NCBI RefSeq assembly: GCF_900100755.1
Contig: NZ_FNCI01000004.1
Location: 250,089-314,088 of the forward strand
Direction of reading: 5' to 3'
Source of the DNA: Onishia taeanensis
GTDB taxonomy: Bacteria; Pseudomonadota; Gammaproteobacteria; Pseudomonadales; Halomonadaceae
Length of the DNA: 64,000 bases
Part shown: positions 59,040 to 64,000 of the stretch, one piece after another
Position numbering within the stretch: the first letter of the stretch is position 1
Layout: each line of letters begins with the position of its first letter
Notes under the pieces: model-generated
Seen by the model: the letters and a program-made list of their open reading frames with translations, nothing else
The model's database searches: none
What the model was told of the DNA's origin: nothing
Made by a program: the position numbers and the translations under genes

Positions 59040-60296
59040 TCACAGGTTATTGGAGCGATACTTTTCGCGGAAACGACGGATCATGATCACCGAGACCATG
59101 TTCAACGTCAGAGTCACCACGAACAGCACCAAGCCCAGGGCGAAGGCCGAGAGTGTCTCGGCGCTGGCGAACTCCTGGTCACCGGTCAACGCGGCAACGA
59201 TGCGTACCGTCACCGTAGTCATATCTTCCAGCGGGTTGGCGGTCAGGTTGGGGCGCATGCCGGCGGCCATCACCACGATCATGGTTTCGCCCATGGCCCG
59301 CGACATGGCCAGCAACGAGGCCGAGATGATGCCCGGTAGAGCGGCAGGCACCACTACGTCCTTGATGGTTTCGGCGCGGGTCATGCCAAGGGCCAGCGAG
59401 CCCTGGCGCATGCTATCCGGGACCGCATTAATGACGTCATCGGACAGCGATGAGATGAAGGGGATAATCATGATGCCCATGACGATGCCCGGCGCCAGCG
59501 CATTGCTGAAGGAAGCCTCCAGCCCCACCATGCCGGCGAGGCTAACCACCAGCGGCGCCACGGTAATCGCCGCAAAGAAGCCGTAAACCACCGTCGGGAT
59601 ACCCGCCAGCACTTCCAGCACCGGCTTGGCGATGGTGCGCACCTTGGTCGGCGCATACTCAGACATATAGATCGCCGACATCAGGCCGATGGGAATGGCC
59701 ACCAGCATGGCGATCAGGGTGATCATGAAGGTGCCGGCAAACAGCGGCACAGAGCCGAACTCAGCGGCGCTGGCGCCCTCTTCGGCCCGCCCCGCAGCGG
59801 CCAGGAAGCTGGCACCTGGGTTCCAGGTGGTACCGGTGATGAAGTCCCAGAAGCTCTGCATCTGGAAGAAGCGGATCGCTTCGGAAATGATCGAGATCAG
59901 GATCCCGAAGGTCGTGAAGATCGATATCATCGCCGCACCGGCCAGAACGAAACGAATGGTCCGCTCGATGGCCTTGCGCGCATGGAAATCAGGACGTACC
60001 TGCGTCATTGCCACCATCAGACCGCCGGCAGCAACCACCAGGCTGGCGGCCAGCAAGTAGGGCGTGGGGATCTCCGCCCCCATCAATAACAAGGCGAAGG
60101 CGCCAATCGCCCCCACTGCCACCGCCGGCCCGGCAGTGGCCAAGGCGGCATACCAGGCATACTGGTCGGGCTGTGCATACATAGACGCGCCACTGGCACG
60201 CACCTTGGCGGCCTTGGCACGGCCCATGAAGAAGGCTATCAGCCCCAACACCAGCAAGGCGCCGCTGAATAGCAGGATCAGTTGGTTAGTCTGCAT
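59040..60296 (-). CDS. pstC: phosphate ABC transporter permease
   Basis: The 418-residue membrane protein has an N-terminal extension with extra helices (about 1-125) before the PstC core, where GIPTVVYGFFAAITVAPLV and SMRQGSLALGMTRAETIKDVVVPAALPG are found. The extended form is common in the same gammaproteobacteria that have a long PstA. It follows pstS after a 106-base spacer with a strong hairpin. Confidence 0.92.
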   Translation of the reverse strand: MQTNQLILLFSGALLVLGLIAFFMGRAKAAKVRASGASMYAQPDQYAWYAALATAGPAVAVGAIGAFALLLMGAEIPTPYLLAASLVVAAGGLMVAMTQVRPDFHARKAIERTIRFVLAGAAMISIFTTFGILISIISEAIRFFQMQSFWDFITGTTWNPGASFLAAAGRAEEGASAAEFGSVPLFAGTFMITLIAMLVAIPIGLMSAIYMSEYAPTKVRTIAKPVLEVLAGIPTVVYGFFAAITVAPLVVSLAGMVGLEASFSNALAPGIVMGIMIIPFISSLSDDVINAVPDSMRQGSLALGMTRAETIKDVVVPAALPGIISASLLAMSRAMGETMIVVMAAGMRPNLTANPLEDMTTVTVRIVAALTGDQEFASAETLSAFALGLVLFVVTLTLNMVSVIMIRRFREKYRSNNL

Positions 60297-60349
60297 GGGA
60301 AGCTCTCAGTCAACGGGGCTCGGCAAACTCACTTGCCGGAACGTACAGA

Positions 60350-60375
60350 GGCCGGCAGCTCGTCGGCTGCCGGCC
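60350..60375 (-). other. intercistronic hairpin between pstS and pstC
   Basis: GGCCGGCAGC and GCTGCCGGCC form a perfect ten-base stem around six bases. There is no T run, so it is more likely an mRNA-stabilising or partial-termination element that makes pstS more abundant than pstCAB. Confidence 0.65.
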
Positions 60376-60402
60376 GGTTCAACCATCAGGTGACATTACC
60401 GT

Positions 60403-61416
60403 TCACTTGATGTCAGACAGTTCCAGAGTCTTGTGATTGGCCACTTGCTCACGATACTCGGCGCGGACATCTTCCGGTGCCGGGATCAGGCCGATGCCCT
60501 TCAGGTAGCCCAGGTCACCGATCATCTGCTCGCTCATGAACATGTTGGCATAGGCGGCCATGGCCGGAACGTCATCCGCGTGCTGGTTCTTCACATAGAA
60601 GAACAGTGAACGAGACACCGGGTATTCGCCGCTACCGATCGCTTCGGGGGTCGGTTCCACACCGTCGATGCTTGAGCCAATCAGGGTGTCGCCGTTCTCT
60701 TCGAGGAAGGAGTAACCGAAGATACCGAAGGCATCGGTGTTCTCGGACAGGCGCTTGACGATCAGGTTGTCGTTTTCACCGGCATCGATGTAGGGGCCGT
60801 CGGCGCGGATGTCGGTGTAGGCTTCACCGCCGTAGGCGTCCATGTCTTCTGAAGCGGCTTCCATCACCAGCTCTTCGAAGGCATCACGGGTACCGGAGGT
60901 AGTGGGCGGACCATAGACGGCGATTTCACGATCCGGCAGAGAGGCGTCGATCTCGCTCCACTTGGTGTAGGGGTTATCGACCAGTTCGCCATCGACCGGC
61001 ACCTGAGCGGCCAGTGCCATGAACAGTTGTTCACGCGTCACGGGCATGGCGTCATTGGCGCTGGACTGGGCAAAGGCAATGCCGTCATAGCCGACCATGG
61101 CTTCGGTGATATCGGTAACGCCGTTCTCTGCACAGCGCTCGAATTCGGAGACCTTGATGCGACGCGAGGCGTTGGTGATATCGGGCGTGTCATCACCCAC
61201 ACCGTTACAGAACAGACGCAGACCACCGCCGGAACCGGTGGACTCGATGACAGGCGTCGGGTAGTCGGTAGTGGCACCGAACTCTTCTGCAACGTAGCTG
61301 GCAAACGGATACACAGTGCTGGAACCGACGATGCGCAGTTGGTCGCGGGCCTGAGCGGCAGTCGCAAAGCCCATAACGGCGGCAGCAATGGCGGTTGTCT
61401 TGAGAATACGGTTCAT
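60403..61416 (-). CDS. pstS: phosphate-binding periplasmic protein
   Basis: The 337-residue protein has a signal peptide ending ATAAQA and the PstS phosphate-binding patterns IVGSSTVYPF, ESTGSGGGLRLFCNG, YDGIAFAQSS and TTSGTRDAFEEL. It belongs to the PstS family with serine/threonine/arginine phosphate ligands. AGGAGTTACC stands before the ATG at 61416. It is first in the Pho-box-led pst unit. Confidence 0.93.
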   Translation of the reverse strand: MNRILKTTAIAAAVMGFATAAQARDQLRIVGSSTVYPFASYVAEEFGATTDYPTPVIESTGSGGGLRLFCNGVGDDTPDITNASRRIKVSEFERCAENGVTDITEAMVGYDGIAFAQSSANDAMPVTREQLFMALAAQVPVDGELVDNPYTKWSEIDASLPDREIAVYGPPTTSGTRDAFEELVMEAASEDMDAYGGEAYTDIRADGPYIDAGENDNLIVKRLSENTDAFGIFGYSFLEENGDTLIGSSIDGVEPTPEAIGSGEYPVSRSLFFYVKNQHADDVPAMAAYANMFMSEQMIGDLGYLKGIGLIPAPEDVRAEYREQVANHKTLELSDIK

Positions 61417-61478
61417 GCAGGTAACTCCTGTCGATGAGAGTGTCCAACCTTCGCGACGCCTAAGATGACTCAACTAGA

Positions 61479-61494
61479 TGACAACTTCGTGACA
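61479..61494 (-). promoter_or_regulatory. Pho box before pstS
   Basis: On the minus strand TGTCA-CGAAGT-TGTCA places two TGTCA half-sites 11 bases apart, the PhoB repeat spacing. It lies about 65 bases before the pstS start. PhoB control under phosphate limitation is therefore expected. Confidence 0.65.
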
Positions 61495-61672
61495 TGTGAG
61501 ACATCGACGACACGCTAGACCAACAATCTCGTCTCCGCCAGGCTGCACAGCAGCATAAACCCTTGTCGTGGCGCCTATTACCTGCCTGACAGAGTATCTC
61601 TCAACCTCCGGGGCACGCCCGACCACACTCACCGAATCACCGCCGATGTGCCCTTTCCCGCTTCACAAGATG

Positions 61673-62860
61673 TCACCCGGTATGGGGCTTTCTTCCCGCC
61701 AATAAGCGCAGACCCAGGTTGCCCAGGGTCGAGACACCCAGCATGGTCAGCACCATCGGCCAGGGGCTTTCGACCTCGAAGGCGCCGACCAGCACCCCAG
61801 CCAGGGCGCCGCAGGAAAATTGTATGCTGCCCAACAGCGCCGTTGCGGTGGCGCTCATATGGCTGAACTTCTCCAGCATCGAACTCATGGCATTAGGAGT
61901 AATCAGGCCGACCTGACCCATGAACAGCATGATCAGCGGCACCACGGTATAGAGCGAATCCACCCCCAGGGCCACCACCAGCACCAGGCTGCTGGCCGCC
62001 AGCAGCTGGACTCCAAGCCCCAGGCGCAAATTCTGCTGGGGTGAGAAGTACTTCAGAAGAAAGATGTTGAGCCGATTCGACGACGCCATGACCACCACAT
62101 TGGCGCCGAACACCACCGGGTACATGGCTGGCGACAGGCCGTAATAGTCCATGTACAGAAAAGGCGATGCGGTAATGAAGGCGAACATACCGGCAAAGGC
62201 CATCGCTACCGCACAGATATATCCCATGGCCTCGCGGTGGCGAAAAACGCTGGCGTAATTGCCAAGCACTTGCCGAAAAGACGCCGTGGGTAGGTCCGGC
62301 GAGCGCGTTTCGGGCAGCCGCGTTCCAAGCAACCAGCCAAGGAAGGCGGCATAGGCGGCCAGAAACACGAAGATCAGCCACCAGTCAGCCAGATACAAAA
62401 GGCCACTGCCCACGGCCGGTGCGGCCAACGGCGCCAGCATCATGATCATGGCCATGGTCGACATCACCTTGGCCGCTTCGCGGCCGCTGAAGCAGTCGCG
62501 CACGATGGCCGCCGAGTTGACCACGCAGGCCCCGCCGCCGAGTGCCTGGACGAAACGCAGTGCCCACAGGGTTTGCAGCGAGCTCACCTGGGTGATGGCC
62601 AGGCTCGCCAGGCAAAACACCAACAAACCGGTCAGCAGTACCGGCTTGCGTCCCAGGCGGTCGGACATGGGGCCGCCAGTCAGTTGGCCGATGGCGAAGC
62701 CGAACAGAAATACGCTGATCGACAGCTCGGTGTGATGAATGCTCGCTCCCACCGCCTCGGCGAGCGCAGGCATGGCCGGCAGATAGGCATCGATGGCAAA
62801 GGGAGCCAGCGCCGTGTTGGCAGCCACCAACACGGCCACTCTTCGGGTACTCAGTGTCAA
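61673..62860 (-). CDS. Bcr/CflA-type MFS multidrug exporter
   Basis: The 395-residue protein has 12 hydrophobic segments and the Bcr/CflA patterns PFAIDAYLPAMPALAEA, GQLTGGPMSDRLGRKPVLL and RFVQALGGGACVVNSAAIVRD. It exports drugs such as bicyclomycin in relatives. The start is probably the TTG at 62860, which has AGGAGCATCC in front; the open frame runs 14 codons further but those residues have no role in the fold. Confidence 0.87.
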   Translation of the reverse strand: MTLSTRRVAVLVAANTALAPFAIDAYLPAMPALAEAVGASIHHTELSISVFLFGFAIGQLTGGPMSDRLGRKPVLLTGLLVFCLASLAITQVSSLQTLWALRFVQALGGGACVVNSAAIVRDCFSGREAAKVMSTMAMIMMLAPLAAPAVGSGLLYLADWWLIFVFLAAYAAFLGWLLGTRLPETRSPDLPTASFRQVLGNYASVFRHREAMGYICAVAMAFAGMFAFITASPFLYMDYYGLSPAMYPVVFGANVVVMASSNRLNIFLLKYFSPQQNLRLGLGVQLLAASSLVLVVALGVDSLYTVVPLIMLFMGQVGLITPNAMSSMLEKFSHMSATATALLGSIQFSCGALAGVLVGAFEVESPWPMVLTMLGVSTLGNLGLRLLAGRKPHTG

Positions 62861-62994
62861 AGGATGCTCCTGAGAAAGGATGAGCAAAAACAGGGTAAGC
62901 AAAAAAATAGCCGGCTAAGGATAACCGATCCATCGCGATACTGCCGCCCTGACCCGCCGATACCGCAGCCTCAATGAAATATCCGGACCGGCGC

Positions 62995-63013
62995 CATGCG
63001 CATCAAGCGCATG
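62995..63013. other. short hairpin between divergent genes
   Basis: CATGCGC and GCGCATG form a perfect seven-base stem around ATCAA in the space between the MFS gene and the chemotaxis gene. It could be an operator or chance; no T run follows. Confidence 0.3.
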
Positions 63014-63132
63014 ACCTCAGGTTGTCACACTCGGCTGATAAATAAGGAAGCCATCATCAAGCATTCCTTTGAGCTCCGGGCACACGGAGCCGGGGCCTTG
63101 CGTCCCATCACTCAGCAGGGAGAAACACCCGC

Positions 63133-64000
63133 ATGCGATTCTTCGACAACATGACGGTCAAGCTCAGTGGATCATTGGTACTGATTGCCTTCACGCTGAT
63201 GATACTGGTCAGCGCAGGCCTCGGGCTGTTCGCTAATCAGTACAGCCGCCAGGCCTTCGGTACGCTCAATCAGATCAACGTCGGACAGGCTCAGGCTCTC
63301 AACCATGCCTATGTCGACATGCTGCGAGCCCGCGTAGAGTTGAATAGAGCGGCCCAGTTGGTTCGCAAGCCTTCATTCGACCGACCGGGGCCGGTCATCG
63401 ACCGCGCCGAAGCACTGATGAACTCGGCCAAGCAGGCCTTTCAGCATTTCCTGGCCTTTCCCGCTCAGCCATCTCAGGTCGAGCCCATCGAGACCCTCGA
63501 GAATCACTTCCAGTCGCTGCTCAATACCGGCCTATCGCTGCAGCTGATGGTGCTCAAGGAAGACGACGTCGGCGCCTATGACTCTGGACAGTCTCGCGTT
63601 AGCGACATGAGCAAGGCCTTCATGGAGAGCGCGGATGCCTTCTTCGCCGCCTCCGAGCAAAGCGGCAACGGCCTGGCGGCGCAGTTCGAACGCATAAGTA
63701 ACTGGATGAACACTGCCATGGGCAGCGTGGTGGCCATCACCCTGCTGCTGGTGCTGATAACCGTCTGGGGCGTCACCGTTAACGTCATCCGACCGCTACG
63801 CCGGCTCATCGAACACTTCCGCCAGATGGCAGCAGGCGATCTATCCCAGCCCATCGAGACCAAGGGCGACAATGAGATCGGTCAGCTATATAGCGAGCTC
63901 GCGCAAATGCAGCAGTCATTGGCAACGACGGTCGGCCGGGTGCGTGAGAGCAGCGCGACCATTCTCGACAGCGCCCAACGCACCAGCGAAGGTAATCAGG
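63133..64000 (+). CDS. methyl-accepting chemotaxis protein, N-terminal part
   Basis: From the ATG at 63133 (GGAG upstream) 289 codons are open to the window edge. A first membrane helix (about 9-32) is followed by a periplasmic four-helix Tar-type ligand domain (TLNQINVGQAQALNHAYVDM, RARVELNRAA), a second helix near 196-217 (GSVVAITLLLVLITVWGV) and a HAMP domain (RPLRRLIEHFRQMAAGDLSQPIE, NEIGQLYSELAQMQ). The methylation and signalling region is beyond the window. The Tar-type domain suggests an amino-acid or small-acid ligand. Confidence 0.92.
   Translation, partial: MRFFDNMTVKLSGSLVLIAFTLMILVSAGLGLFANQYSRQAFGTLNQINVGQAQALNHAYVDMLRARVELNRAAQLVRKPSFDRPGPVIDRAEALMNSAKQAFQHFLAFPAQPSQVEPIETLENHFQSLLNTGLSLQLMVLKEDDVGAYDSGQSRVSDMSKAFMESADAFFAASEQSGNGLAAQFERISNWMNTAMGSVVAITLLLVLITVWGVTVNVIRPLRRLIEHFRQMAAGDLSQPIETKGDNEIGQLYSELAQMQQSLATTVGRVRESSATILDSAQRTSEGNQ

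Noticed and set aside
63010-63045. Possible sigma-28 promoter before the chemotaxis gene (GGCTGATAA like GCCGATAA)
   Set aside because: The -35 part and spacing do not fit the TAAAGTTT-N11-GCCGATAA pattern closely enough.

Overview
The window looks like the chromosome of a moderately halophilic gammaproteobacterium of the Halomonas/Halomonadaceae type. This rests on the high-GC coding style, a full myo-inositol locus with an IolC-DUF2090 fusion, late cobalamin genes under a B12 riboswitch, a Pst phosphate system and a MotAB/MCP background; no rRNA was available to confirm it. I saw no tRNA, rRNA or CRISPR array.

Region by region: (1) 1-346 is the N-terminal end of an SLC13-type permease. (2) 436-15100 is a myo-inositol catabolic locus: iolB, iolG and an RpiR-type regulator on the minus strand, divergent from an ABC importer, a second Gfo/Idh/MocA oxidoreductase, a hydroxypyruvate-isomerase-like TIM barrel, iolC (kinase fused to aldolase), iolD, iolE and iolA on the plus strand. 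Two perfect TGGAA-N6-TTCCA dyads lie 60 bp apart in the divergent promoter region. (3) 15129-19597 holds a quinone oxidoreductase, an unknown protein, a glycerophosphodiesterase and a MotA/MotB-like pair. (4) 19630-32462 is the cobalamin locus: cobT-cbiB-cobD-cobU-cobS-cobC-cobU-like, then a B12 riboswitch leading btuB-btuF-btuC-btuD-cobO-cobQ. These cover B12 uptake, adenosylation, amidation and nucleotide-loop assembly; corrin ring genes are not here. (5) 32675-38730 holds a sulfite dehydrogenase/cytochrome c pair, small proteins, an amino-acid oxidase family enzyme, a second cobO, a TerB/DUF533 protein and a GFA-family protein.

(6) 38946-47040 is an AT-richer accessory island of small genes all on the minus strand: VOC, ABM, nucleotidyltransferase, DUF1772, GNAT, GFA, nuclease-like, broken DinB, lipoprotein, GFA, GNAT. 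Several genes are followed by attC-like recombination sites with extrahelical bases, so it reads as an integron-type cassette array, now without an integrase in view and partly eroded (an IS3-type fragment, a nonsense codon in dinB). Its promoter-side end carries the most interesting unit: a 67-codon candidate precursor peptide, an ATP-grasp ligase of the microviridin/graspetide class and a three-helix membrane protein, joined by ATGA overlaps and closed by an attC site that encodes the last residues of the membrane protein.

(7) 47296-56843 returns to core-like genes: DUF523, an unusual HTH-glutathione S-transferase fusion, a SleB-type cell-wall hydrolase, and a fatty/branched acyl-CoA catabolic set (acyl-CoA dehydrogenase, HSD10-like SDR, acyl-CoA synthetase, TetR regulator, thiolase) with candidate operators. 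(8) 56978-61416 is pstS-pstC-pstA-pstB with a Pho box. (9) 61673-64000 holds a Bcr/CflA-type MFS exporter and the start of a methyl-accepting chemotaxis protein cut by the window end.
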